Source: Akkermansiaceae bacterium UBA5020
GTDB lineage: Bacteria; Verrucomicrobiota; Verrucomicrobiia; Verrucomicrobiales; DEV007
Length of the DNA stretch: 38,361 bases
Assembly (NCBI GenBank): GCA_002396885.1
Contig: DGXY01000035.1
Span: forward strand, 1-38,361
Reading direction: 5' to 3'
Shown: piece after piece, positions 23,977 to 32,234 of the stretch
Position numbering within the stretch: the first letter of the stretch is position 1
Layout: each line of letters begins with the position of its first letter
The notes under the pieces: generated by a model
Told to the model about the DNA's origin: nothing
Seen by the model: only the letters and a program-made list of their open reading frames with translations
Databases searched by the model: none
Translations under genes and position numbers: made by a program

Positions 23977-24853
23977 CCCGTATCTCCCTCCTTCCCGCTT
24001 CACCTGGCCCGAGGGCAAACGCTGCGCCGTGATGCTCTGCTTCGACGTCGATGGCGAGACCACTGCTCTTTCCGAGGATCCGGCCCTGGCCCGGCGGCTC
24101 ACGACGATGTCGCAATGCGAATACGGTCCCACCGTCGGCCTGCCGCGGCTCCTCGGGCTCATCGACCACCTCGGCGTGCCCGCGACCTTTTTCATCCCCT
24201 CCTATATCGCGATGAAACATCCCGGAATGACCCGCGCGATCGCCGCGTCCGGTCACGAAATCGGCGCCCACGGGCACCTCCATGAAAAGCTCGCTTACCT
24301 CAATCCGGAGGAGGAACGCGACATCCTCCGTCTCAGTCTCGGCATTCTTGAGGAGGTGACCGGGAAACGCCCGATGGGATTCCGCGCCCCTTGGTTCGAG
24401 ATCAATCCCGGCACGACCGATCTCCTCGTCAGCGAAGGGTTTCTCTACAACGCCAGCCTCATGAGCGACGACGTGCCCTTCATCCACGGGAATGGACTCG
24501 TCGAGATCCCCGGCCAGTGGATGCTCGAGGACTGGGAGCAATTCGCCTTCAACGCCGATCCCGCGTGGGGCGTCATCCCCGAGGACTGCGAAAAGGTCTA
24601 CCGCCTCTGGTGGGATGAGTTCGCGGCGATGCGCGACTTCGGCTGCTGTTTCGTCCTCACCCTGCACCCGTGGCTGAGTGGACGTCCTTCGCGCGTCCGC
24701 CTTCTCGAGCGTCTCCTCCGCGACATCGCCGCGGCTGGGGATGTGTGGTTTTGTCAGGGCGAAGAATTGGCTCGCTGGGTCCTCGCGAATCCCGGGGGGC
24801 GGCGTGTCCTCGACTTCGACGCGGCCCCAAGTCCGCATAAAATTCGACGCTGA
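23960..24853 (+). CDS. Polysaccharide-deacetylase-fold amidohydrolase (HpPgdA/PuuE/cyclic-imide-hydrolase-like)
   Basis: 297 residues of the NodB fold. Metal-site motifs are MLCFDVDGET (in place of TFDDG), EIGAHGHLHEKL with the H-x-H-x-H pattern, GFRAPWFE and late LTLHPWLSG. This is the branch that includes Helicobacter PgdA, allantoinase PuuE and Pseudomonas cyclic imide hydrolase, enzymes that open or deacylate small amides without a signal peptide, as here. It overlaps the SDR by 17 nt and ends cluster B. Together with the creatininase-family protein of cluster A it suggests cyclic-amide chemistry, but peptidoglycan deacetylation cannot be ruled out. Confidence 0.83.
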   Translation: MILNPDPYLPPSRFTWPEGKRCAVMLCFDVDGETTALSEDPALARRLTTMSQCEYGPTVGLPRLLGLIDHLGVPATFFIPSYIAMKHPGMTRAIAASGHEIGAHGHLHEKLAYLNPEEERDILRLSLGILEEVTGKRPMGFRAPWFEINPGTTDLLVSEGFLYNASLMSDDVPFIHGNGLVEIPGQWMLEDWEQFAFNADPAWGVIPEDCEKVYRLWWDEFAAMRDFGCCFVLTLHPWLSGRPSRVRLLERLLRDIAAAGDVWFCQGEELARWVLANPGGRRVLDFDAAPSPHKIRR

Positions 24854-24888
24854 CGCGAACCAAACCGTTTTTACGGAGCTGTAAGTCT

Positions 24889-25299
24889 ATGAAAACAGAA
24901 CGTGTCGCAAATCTTTTGAATGATTGGCTTTCCAGCAATCGCTACCAGCAAACCGCGCTGGCGCGAGAGGCGGAGCTTACTCAACTGAGCTTTCTCAGGA
25001 ACGGCATCCGCGGCATGACTCGGGATGCTTTGGAGCGGATCCTTCCGGCGCTTCGGGAGGAGGACCGTTTCGTGCTGATCAAGCAGTGGGTCCGCGACGT
25101 CCTCCCCGATTCCTACCGGGACCGCGTCTCGCTGCGGCTCGACCGGAAGGCGGAAGAAGCGACCGAGACGTTCGTCGGCTACCCCAGCCTTGAAGACGCA
25201 TTTGCGATCCTGCGAAAGAACGCTCCGGGAAATCGGGAGCTCACGAAGGTTCTCGTGAATCTGGCCAGTCTCTTGCGCGAGGGAAGCCTCAGGAAGTGA
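24889..25299 (+). CDS. Small protein with XRE-like helix-turn-helix
   Basis: 136 residues. Residues 17-53 (RYQQTALAREAELTQLSFLR, then NGIRGMTRDALERIL) have the spacing of a Cro/C1-type helix-turn-helix. The remainder is helical and charged with no recognised domain. A GGAG ribosome binding site lies upstream (ACGGAGCTG). The gene sits 35 bp after cluster B and 27 bp before the second FGE-like gene. It could be a local regulator or an unrelated insertion. I do not recognise a named family. Confidence 0.62.
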   Translation: MKTERVANLLNDWLSSNRYQQTALAREAELTQLSFLRNGIRGMTRDALERILPALREEDRFVLIKQWVRDVLPDSYRDRVSLRLDRKAEEATETFVGYPSLEDAFAILRKNAPGNRELTKVLVNLASLLREGSLRK

Positions 25300-25326
25300 C
25301 GCCCGGGATCGGCCCGGGAATACCCC

Positions 25327-25989
25327 ATGATCCCACCGCCCACCATCGTCGTGCCCGGGGGCGACTTTTTCCTCGGGGCGCTCCCCCAGGACAAGTTCGC
25401 CAACACCACCGAACTCCCGCGCCGCCGCGTCGAGGTCGCGTCATTCGCCATGGGGGTTCACCCGGTCACGAACGGCGCGTGGGCTGCCTTTGCCCCCGGA
25501 CACACCGGCGATTCCGACCTGCCTGTCACCCACGTCTCCTGGCACGAGGCCCAGGAATTTCTCGCCTGGTTGAGCAGCGAGACCGGCGATTCGTGGCGGC
25601 TCCCCACAGAGATCGAGTGGGAATATGTCTGCCGTGCCGGCAGCGAAACCCTCTTTCCCCAGGGCGACGATCTCACCCCGGCAGACGCGAATTTCCTCTT
25701 CGACGAATCCATCGAGCGCGTTGGCCCCGGCGGCATTACCCCGGTTGGCACCTACCCACCGAACTGCTGGGGATTCCACGACCTCCTCGGCAACGTGAAC
25801 GAGTGGACGGCTTCACCGTGGGCGCAGACCCACGAGACCGATGCCTCGATCGTTCCCGGCTCTTTCACGATTCGCGGGGGATCCTGGGATGGCCTGCCGA
25901 GACTCTTGCGACCTTCGTGGCGGGATGGCATGGAGGCAGGCGCGCGAGGCGATCACCTCGGGTTCCGGGTCGCCAGCAGCAAGGGGTAG
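25327..25989 (+). CDS. Formylglycine-generating-enzyme-like (SUMF1) protein, copy 2
   Basis: 220 residues, paralogous to 20398-21093. It has IVVPGGDFFLGA, the shared 'QDKFANTTELPRRRVEVASF' segment, VTHVSWHEAQEFLAWL, RLPTEIEWEYVCRAG, NVNEWTASPW and RGGSWDGLPRLLRPSWRDG followed by HLGFRVAS. Neither active-site cysteine of FGE is present in the last motif. The N-terminus is short, without a signal peptide or DinB domain, which also argues against EgtB. Its closest neighbour in the window is copy 1, so both may act in the same pathway in the cytoplasm. Confidence 0.76.
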   Translation: MIPPPTIVVPGGDFFLGALPQDKFANTTELPRRRVEVASFAMGVHPVTNGAWAAFAPGHTGDSDLPVTHVSWHEAQEFLAWLSSETGDSWRLPTEIEWEYVCRAGSETLFPQGDDLTPADANFLFDESIERVGPGGITPVGTYPPNCWGFHDLLGNVNEWTASPWAQTHETDASIVPGSFTIRGGSWDGLPRLLRPSWRDGMEAGARGDHLGFRVASSKG

Positions 25990-26179
25990 TCTTCCTCTTG
26001 ACGCTTTGACGTCGGGCCTGTCCTGCCTGGCGCGGAGTTTGAAGGCGTGGAGAGAAACCGTTCCCATCGGCAGCGCCACGAAAGGAACCCGTGCAACCGT
26101 CGTTTCGACCCACCGACCGTAAAGAGGGAAGAAAAAGGGACTCGCCGCGGAAGGGCTGTTTCGATACAGTTCCCCTCCC

Positions 26180-27556
26180 ATGAATCCCGAAACTATCCCC
26201 GCGACGTCTTCGCGACGTCACTTCCTCCGTTCGGCCTCCGTCTTTGGTGCCGCCGCCCTCGTCTCGAACGCCGCCACGGTGCGCGCCGCGACCAACAAAA
26301 ACAGCAAACTGCGCATCTTCCAGATCGGCGTCAACGGGATCGGGAACCTCCAGCGCAAGGGCCTCGAAGGCCATCCCATGGTCGAGTTCGCCGGGTTCTG
26401 CGACGTCGATCAAACCGCTTTCGCCAAAGTCGCCAAGGGCTACGAAGGCGCCTGGCAGGTCGCCGATTATCGCGAGGCCTTCGCGAACCGGGTCGATCAG
26501 TTTGATGCCGTCATCGTCGACACGCCCGACTTCCATCACTGCCCCATGATGGTCACCGCGCTGAAGCACGGGAAACACGTCTATGGACAGAAGCCGCTCG
26601 TGCAACAGCTCGACGAACTCCGCATCGTCCGCGAAGCGCTCAAGGCGCGGCCCGGTCTCTACACCCAGATGGGCAATCAGCGCGCCTGCACCACGGGCCG
26701 GATGCAGGCCGTCGAACTGCTCAAGTCGGGACGTTTCGGCCGACCGGTCGAGGCCCACATCTGGACGGGTGGGATGAGCCGCGGGATGTATTTCGTGGAT
26801 CCGTGGAGCCCGGTGACCCCAGCCCAGCCGGTGCCCGGAACGATGGACTGGAATCTCTGGCAAGGTCCCCTCCCGGCGGCGCCGCCCTACAGCGAAGACC
26901 TCCATCCCCGCCGTTGGCGTTCCTACTGGGAAACGGGCGGCGGCATGCTCGCCGACTGGGGCTGCCACCTCATCGACCTGCTCTATTTCGCCTACGATCT
27001 CCCCGCGCCCGAGACGGTGCAGACGGACACGATGAAACCCTCGAACGAGTGCCACTCGGGCTACAACCATTCGATCCTCACCTACCCCGGGGGCGGAGAC
27101 CAATTCGCCAGGGAGAAATTCGTCCTTCACTACACCGACAGCGGGATCCGGCCGTCTTTCGCGGCTCTCGGCCTGCCCGTTTCCAAGATCACCGGCAGCT
27201 GCACCATGGTGGTCTGCGAAGAGGGCACCCTCCTCCTCGAGCCCGATGGCCGCTTCGAGATCTACCGCAAGGGCAAGCTCGTCGAGAACGAGCCCCTCCC
27301 CGAAGTCGGCGAGCGCCAGCATTGGAAGGATTGGGCCGACAGCTGCCTCGGCAACGAAAAGCCGCTCTGGACGCCGTTCGACATCGGCAGCCGCATCACC
27401 GAGCCCGCCCTTCTCGCGACCAAAGCGACCCGATTCCCGGGCCAGGAACTGCACTGGGATGCGGCGAATTACCGCTTCACCAATCACGAGGAAGCCAACA
27501 AGACGGTCCTCTCGCGCACCTACCGCGAGGGCTTTGCTCCCCCGAGCATGGCCTGA
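26180..27556 (+). CDS. Tat-exported Gfo/Idh/MocA-family oxidoreductase
   Basis: 458 residues. A twin-arginine signal (SRRHFLRSASVFGAAALVSN, R12/R13) precedes the Rossmann domain RIFQIGVNGIGNLQRKGLEG, and the catalytic EKP motif appears as GQKPLV. C-terminal signatures are MGNQRACTTGRMQAVELLKS, PVEAHIWTG and GGMLADWGCHLIDLLYF. Such enzymes, abundant in Verrucomicrobiota and Planctomycetota, use tightly bound NAD(P) on sugars or polyols in the periplasm. The replacement of the glutamate of EKP by Gln is unusual but common in exported members. A 190-bp gap separates it from the FGE-like gene, so it may have its own promoter. Confidence 0.88.
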   Translation: MNPETIPATSSRRHFLRSASVFGAAALVSNAATVRAATNKNSKLRIFQIGVNGIGNLQRKGLEGHPMVEFAGFCDVDQTAFAKVAKGYEGAWQVADYREAFANRVDQFDAVIVDTPDFHHCPMMVTALKHGKHVYGQKPLVQQLDELRIVREALKARPGLYTQMGNQRACTTGRMQAVELLKSGRFGRPVEAHIWTGGMSRGMYFVDPWSPVTPAQPVPGTMDWNLWQGPLPAAPPYSEDLHPRRWRSYWETGGGMLADWGCHLIDLLYFAYDLPAPETVQTDTMKPSNECHSGYNHSILTYPGGGDQFAREKFVLHYTDSGIRPSFAALGLPVSKITGSCTMVVCEEGTLLLEPDGRFEIYRKGKLVENEPLPEVGERQHWKDWADSCLGNEKPLWTPFDIGSRITEPALLATKATRFPGQELHWDAANYRFTNHEEANKTVLSRTYREGFAPPSMA

Positions 27557-27600
27557 GGCCGTGCGGCTCGGGAGCGATCGCGACTTCCAGAAGTCCAGAA

Positions 27601-27631
27601 GGGAGGTGGTTTCGGCCGCCTCCCTTTTTTT
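27601..27631 (+). terminator. Rho-independent terminator after the Gfo/Idh/MocA gene
   Basis: GGGAGGTGG pairs with CCGCCTCCC (one G-T wobble) around a TTTCGG loop, followed by seven T residues (27625-27631). It lies 45 bp after the stop codon. Confidence 0.9.
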
Positions 27632-27691
27632 GTGGGAGGTCAAACAAAGCGCCCGCTTCCGGCATACTAACATTACCAGAATCCGGGAACT

Positions 27692-28495
27692 TCACTCCCG
27701 CCGGATTTCCTCGGCACTGACGATCGTGATCAGGTCGCCGGCCCCCGTTTCGAGGAGCAATTCCCCGTCATCACCGATCCCTCGGGCGTACCCCGCGAAC
27801 CAGTCGCGACCACTCCGCACCGACAGCCTTTGCCCGGCCAGAAAATCGCGGGGGCGGATCCACTCGAGCACGGTTCCGAAATCGGCAGTCTTCTCCGGAT
27901 AGTGGCGCAGAAATCCCTGGACGATCTGTCCGAGGAGAAACCATCGGCTCGATTCACAACCGATCAATTCGTAGAGCGAAGTCGCGATCGGCTGGAGGTC
28001 AGGCGGCAACTCTTCTTCACGGAGGTTCACGTTCAATCCGATTCCGACGATGGCGTAGGGTTCGGGCGCAAGGACGATCTCGACGAGGATCCCGGCGAGC
28101 TTGCGGCCCTCATGGAGAAGATCGTTGGGCCACTTTGCCTGGAGACGGTATCCCGGTCCGAGGATGGACTCGACCGCCGATCCGACGATCCAGGCGGTGA
28201 GATGCGGGAGGCGCGGCCAGAGGTGCCGTTCCCCTCCGAGGGGCAGCGCCAGCGAAAAGAGCAAATTGCGTCCGGGCGTCGCCTCCCACCGGTCTCCTCG
28301 GCGGCCCCGGCCCCGGGTCTGGAATTCGGCCGCGACGAGATCGTAGGGGGAGACCCCTCCAGAGCGGGCCCGCGCAAGGAGGTCGTCGTTGGTCGATCCG
28401 GTTTCCTCGAGATGGCGGAAGCGGTCGACTGGAAAGCGCGAGAGGTCCGCCTCCGGCCAACCCCTGACGATCTCGGAATGGATTCTTTCGACCAT
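27692..28495 (-). CDS. birA: Biotin--[acetyl-CoA-carboxylase] ligase, monofunctional
   Basis: Attaches biotin to the carboxyl-carrier protein. Motifs: STNDDLL, the biotin/AMP-binding loop QTRGRGRRGDRWEA, GRNLLFSLALPLGG and KWPNDLLHEGRKLAGILVE. With the ATG at 28495 the protein is 267 residues and lacks the N-terminal HTH of E. coli BirA, so it is not a repressor. A TTG at 28567 would extend it by 24 residues and overlap nadC by 32 nt; I prefer the ATG, although neither has a clear ribosome binding site. The last gene of a minus-strand operon mnmG, hypothetical, nadC, birA. Confidence 0.9.
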   Translation of the reverse strand: MVERIHSEIVRGWPEADLSRFPVDRFRHLEETGSTNDDLLARARSGGVSPYDLVAAEFQTRGRGRRGDRWEATPGRNLLFSLALPLGGERHLWPRLPHLTAWIVGSAVESILGPGYRLQAKWPNDLLHEGRKLAGILVEIVLAPEPYAIVGIGLNVNLREEELPPDLQPIATSLYELIGCESSRWFLLGQIVQGFLRHYPEKTADFGTVLEWIRPRDFLAGQRLSVRSGRDWFAGYARGIGDDGELLLETGAGDLITIVSAEEIRRE

Positions 28496-28535
28496 CTCAG
28501 CGTCAATCAGCGAAAATCCGCGGTCCTTATCGTCA

Positions 28536-29393
28536 TCACAGCGCCTCGAGATCGAGACCGAGATCAATGGCCCGCACCGAATGCGTCAGTGCCCCCACGG
28601 AGATGAAATCCACCCCGGTCTCGGCGATGCCGGCGATGGTCTGCAAGTTCACGCCGCCGCTTGCTTCAAGGAGTTTTTGCGGAGAAATCCGATCCCGCAG
28701 GGCGACCGCCTCGCGGAGTTGCTCGTTCGACATGTTGTCGAGGAGGATCACGGCGATTCCGTCGAGGCCGAGAAAGACCTCGACCTGGTCGAGTCGGTCG
28801 GCTTCGAATTCGATCTTGAGACCGGGGTGCGCCGCGAGGACTTCGCCGATGCGCTGGGTTAGGTCGACCGGGTCCGCGTTGGCGACGAGGTGATTGTCTT
28901 TCACCATGATGGCGTCGTAGAGACCGATGCGATGATTGGTGCCCCCTCCGTGAAGAACGGCGGCTTTTTCCAATTCGCGCCAACCGGGAGTCGTTTTGCG
29001 GGTGTCGAGGAGTCTGGCCCGCGTGTGGGCGATCGCCGCGGCATAGGTGCGGGTGACCGTGGCCACCCCGCTGAGGCGCTGCATGAAGTTCAACACGGTC
29101 CGTTCGGCCTGCAAGACGAGGCGGGTCGGTCCCTCGATCGTGGCGACGAGATCACCCTTTTGGGCCGGGGCGCCGTCCGGGATGACGGAGGTGAAGGCGA
29201 GATCGGCATCCCCGACCGCGGCACAAACCTGCCGGGCCACCCCGGTACCGGAAATGACGCAGGACTCCCGCGAGAGGATCTGTCCGCGGGAGCGGTGGCG
29301 GGCGTCGACGAAATGGCGGCTGGTGAGATCGCCGAGACCATCGAGGTCTTCCTCGAGGGCGAGTTCGACGAGGATGCGGGAGAGTCGGTTCAT
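28536..29393 (-). CDS. nadC: Nicotinate-nucleotide pyrophosphorylase (quinolinate phosphoribosyltransferase)
   Basis: Converts quinolinate and PRPP to nicotinate mononucleotide in de novo NAD synthesis. The 285-residue protein has LALEEDLDGLGDLTS, AERTVLNFMQRLSGVAT, the catalytic RKTTPGWRELEKAAVLHGGG and NHRIGLYDAIMVKDNHL, then VDFISVGALTHSVRAIDLGL at the C-terminus. The start overlaps the stop of the upstream gene by ATGA. No nadA/nadB is in the window. Confidence 0.95.
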   Translation of the reverse strand: MNRLSRILVELALEEDLDGLGDLTSRHFVDARHRSRGQILSRESCVISGTGVARQVCAAVGDADLAFTSVIPDGAPAQKGDLVATIEGPTRLVLQAERTVLNFMQRLSGVATVTRTYAAAIAHTRARLLDTRKTTPGWRELEKAAVLHGGGTNHRIGLYDAIMVKDNHLVANADPVDLTQRIGEVLAAHPGLKIEFEADRLDQVEVFLGLDGIAVILLDNMSNEQLREAVALRDRISPQKLLEASGGVNLQTIAGIAETGVDFISVGALTHSVRAIDLGLDLEAL

Positions 29394-30208
29394 GGCTCGA
29401 GGGTGGAGTTGGGTCCGAGGGTGAGACGCCGGAAATAGAGACGGTCCATCTTGGGATCGAGACGACGGAAGAAGTCGATGAGCACATCGATCTTCTGATC
29501 GATGCGAGGGAATCGGCGGCAGTAGTCCCAGACCTCGGGATTCGTGAAAAGGTGGGCGGTCGTTTCGTTGAGGTCCTGCTCGATCGAGACCTGATTGTAG
29601 GGGGTGAGGAATCCCGACTCCATCAGGGCGAGATCGACCTCGAGGAGGCTGCTCCCGGAGCCCCCCGTTTTCTCCTGCTCGGCAGCGAGGACCCGGGTCG
29701 CTTCACTACGGTCTCCTTCATACTCCTCGACGATCCCGGGGGCGCGGTATCGAAACGAAGGGTCGTTCGCCTCCGACCAGCGGGTGGCGTCAAAGAGATC
29801 CTGATTCTGCTTCAGGAGGAGGGAGGAGAACTCGTGGTGTAAGCGTTGCTCGAAGCCGCGGGAGTCGAAGTTCTCGCGATAGACGAGGACGATGTGGCGG
29901 CCGTTGGACATGTAGGTGCCCCCGTAGCTCACATCATAGAATCGGAGCGACCCGACCACCGAGACCCCACCGAGGAATCGTTGGCGGACATTCTCGGGGT
30001 ATTTCGCGAGGGCGGCCTCGAGGATGCCGAGCACGGCGAGTCGGAGCTTCTGATCGAGCGGCTTGATCGAACCGTTGATGGGGTCTTCGGTCCAACTTTT
30101 CGGGAGAAAGCTGCGGTCCTCGGGAAAGTTCACGACCGACTCAGCGAAGGCGGCGCTAGGGAGGGCCGCGGCGATCAGGATCGAGAGGAAGAGGGCGAAA
30201 GGTTTCAT
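29390..30208 (-). CDS. Exported hypothetical protein with a metallopeptidase-like segment
   Basis: 272 residues with a Sec signal (MKPFALFLSILIAAALPSAA, cleavage after FAES or AFA). HHEFSSLLLK resembles the HExxH helix of zinc peptidases but lacks the second histidine. The C-terminal NETTAHLFTNPEVWDYCRRF followed by PRIDQKIDVLIDFF is of a type seen in putative zinc-peptidase-like proteins of this phylum. No named domain is certain. It lies 22 bp after mnmG and overlaps nadC by 4 nt; this is probably operon placement without functional linkage. Confidence 0.65.
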   Translation of the reverse strand: MKPFALFLSILIAAALPSAAFAESVVNFPEDRSFLPKSWTEDPINGSIKPLDQKLRLAVLGILEAALAKYPENVRQRFLGGVSVVGSLRFYDVSYGGTYMSNGRHIVLVYRENFDSRGFEQRLHHEFSSLLLKQNQDLFDATRWSEANDPSFRYRAPGIVEEYEGDRSEATRVLAAEQEKTGGSGSSLLEVDLALMESGFLTPYNQVSIEQDLNETTAHLFTNPEVWDYCRRFPRIDQKIDVLIDFFRRLDPKMDRLYFRRLTLGPNSTLEP

Positions 30209-30230
30209 GCACCGTAGGTGGGCCGCACGT

Positions 30231-32090
30231 TTACCGCGAAGCTTTCTCGAGCCACACCGCGAGGAGGGAGATATCCGCCGGGGTGATGCCGCTGATCCGA
30301 CCGGCCTGACCGAGGGTGCGGGGACGGATCGACTGGAGTTTGAGCTGGGCCTCCCGTTTCAGTCCGGAGATCTCAAGGTAATTGATCTCGTCGGGGATCT
30401 TCTTTTCATCAGCCCGGCGGGTCTTCTCGACCATCTCACCCTGGCGGCGGATGTAGCCCTCGTATTTGATGTCGATCTCGACGAGTTCCCAAATTTCGGG
30501 CGAATGGGCGGCGCGGAGTTCGGCATCGAGATCGGCCCAGCTCGCTTCAGTGCGGCGGAGCCACTTGGCGAGAGACCCCTCGGCACGGTGGGTGTTTTCG
30601 AGGAGATGGCGGAGGGTGTCGATCTGCTCCTGCTTCGCGAGCGAGGCCGCTCGGAATTCGGGAGAAATGAGACCTGCCTTTTCGGCCGACCCACAGAGGC
30701 GGAGGTCGGCGTTGTCGTGGCGGAGGAGGAGTCGGTGCTCGGCCCGGCTCGTGAACATGCGATAGGGCTCGTCGGTGCCCTTGGTGACAAGGTCGTCGAT
30801 CATCACCCCGATGTAGGACTCCTCGCGGCCGAGGACGAAGTCGGGTTTCCCCGCCACCTTGAGGGCCGCGTTGGCCCCCGCGACGAGCCCCTGGCCGGCG
30901 GCCTCCTCGTAGCCGGAGGTGCCGTTGATCTGGCCGGCAAAATACAGACCCGAGACCGTCTTCGTCTCGAGGGTGGGAAGGAGCTGGGTCGGCACGCAGT
31001 AATCGTATTCGACGGCGTAACCCGGACGGATGATCTCCGCGTTCTCGAGACCAATGATTGCCCGGATGAAACGGTATTGAACCTCGAAGGGCAGGGAGGT
31101 CGAAACACCGTTCACATAATACTCGAGGGTCTGACGTCCCTCGGGCTCGAGAAAGACCTGATGGCGGTCCTTATCGGCGAAGCGCACCACCTTGTCCTCG
31201 ATCGAGGGGCAGTAACGGGGGCCGATGCCCTCGATCTTGCCAGAGTACATCGGCGACTTGTCGAGGTTCGCGAGAATGGTTTCGTGGGTCACCGCCCCGG
31301 TGTAGGTGATCCAACAGGGCAATTGTTCCACGTGGAACGTCGGGTCGGACCAGCGGTTCAGGGTGAAGATGTCGTCCTCGCAAAACGGCTCGATCTCCGA
31401 GCGGAACGAAAAACGGGGCGCAGGTTCGTCGCCCTCCTGGCGCTCACACTTCGAAAGATCGATCGAGCGGCCGTTCAACCGGCAGGGCGTTCCCGTTTTG
31501 AAACGCCGCACTTCGAATCCGAGACGTCGCAGATCGTCGCTCAAAGTGGAGGGCGCATCGCCCATGCGACCGCCCTGCTGGTTCTGCATCCCGACGTGCA
31601 TCAGACCTCGCATGAAGGTGCCGGTGGTGATAACGACGGCCGATGCCTCGTAGCGGACCCCGAGGACCGTTTCGGCGCCCTTCACCTGATCGCCCTCCAC
31701 CAGAAGTGAGGCGATGTTCCCTTGGTGAAGATCGAGGTTGGCTTCCCTTTCGAGAAGCCATTTCATCCGGAACTGGTAGGCCTTCTTGTCGCACTGAGCG
31801 CGAGGAGCGCGGACCGACGGACCCTTCTTCGCATTGAGGATGCGGAACTGGATCGCAGTGGCGTCCGTGTTCAGGGCCATCGCCCCGCCCAGCGCGTCGA
31901 TCTCTCGCACCATGTGCCCCTTCCCGAGTCCTCCGATCGCCGGGTTACAGGACATCTGTCCGAGCGTGTCGAGATTCTGGCTGAGGAGCGCGACCGAGGC
32001 ACCGAGACGTGAGGCAGCGAGGGCGGCTTCGATCCCGGCGTGACCGCCGCCGACAATCAAGACATCGTATTTTTTGGGGTAAGCGAACAT
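30231..32090 (-). CDS. mnmG: tRNA uridine-5-carboxymethylaminomethyl modification enzyme
   Basis: FAD-dependent partner of MnmE that modifies the wobble uridine of certain tRNAs. 619 residues, normal length; GGGHAG dinucleotide fold at 14-19, CNPAIGGLGKGHMVREIDAL, GRSIDLSKCERQEGDEPAPR, and the insert/C-terminal helical domain. A parS palindrome is embedded in the coding sequence at 31325-31338 (codons for TFHVEQL). mnmG (gidA) is a classic neighbour of replication origins. Confidence 0.97.
   Translation of the reverse strand: MFAYPKKYDVLIVGGGHAGIEAALAASRLGASVALLSQNLDTLGQMSCNPAIGGLGKGHMVREIDALGGAMALNTDATAIQFRILNAKKGPSVRAPRAQCDKKAYQFRMKWLLEREANLDLHQGNIASLLVEGDQVKGAETVLGVRYEASAVVITTGTFMRGLMHVGMQNQQGGRMGDAPSTLSDDLRRLGFEVRRFKTGTPCRLNGRSIDLSKCERQEGDEPAPRFSFRSEIEPFCEDDIFTLNRWSDPTFHVEQLPCWITYTGAVTHETILANLDKSPMYSGKIEGIGPRYCPSIEDKVVRFADKDRHQVFLEPEGRQTLEYYVNGVSTSLPFEVQYRFIRAIIGLENAEIIRPGYAVEYDYCVPTQLLPTLETKTVSGLYFAGQINGTSGYEEAAGQGLVAGANAALKVAGKPDFVLGREESYIGVMIDDLVTKGTDEPYRMFTSRAEHRLLLRHDNADLRLCGSAEKAGLISPEFRAASLAKQEQIDTLRHLLENTHRAEGSLAKWLRRTEASWADLDAELRAAHSPEIWELVEIDIKYEGYIRRQGEMVEKTRRADEKKIPDEINYLEISGLKREAQLKLQSIRPRTLGQAGRISGITPADISLLAVWLEKASR
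31324..31339. other. parS (ParB centromere) site, inside mnmG
   Basis: TGTTCCACGTGGAACG contains the perfect 14-bp palindrome GTTCCACGTGGAAC, identical to the core of Pseudomonas-type parS. The match with the second copy extends to 18 bp (TGTTCCACGTGGAACGTC). Confidence 0.85.
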
Positions 32091-32105
32091 CTTAAAAAAC
32101 CAAAA

Positions 32106-32121
32106 TGTTCCACGTGGAACG
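32106..32121. other. parS (ParB centromere) site, upstream of mnmG
   Basis: A second exact TGTTCCACGTGGAACG, 782 bp from the first, lies in the 144-bp gap between mnmG and the divergent pyruvate dehydrogenase operon. Two clustered copies next to gidA make coincidence very unlikely. The parA and parB genes are outside the window. Confidence 0.87.
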
Positions 32122-32234
32122 TCCCGGAAAAGTTGGGGATGGAATGAAAAAACGACCTTTTCCCGTTTTCCTTCGCGGGCACTTTAAGCTACCGTGCGCG
32201 CCCTTCCAACTCCGGAGGGATTTTTTCTTTCGCG

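Noticed and set aside
32091..32234. Replication origin with DnaA boxes next to the parS site
   Set aside because: No TTATCCACA-type boxes or AT-rich unwinding region are visible; only parS is supported.
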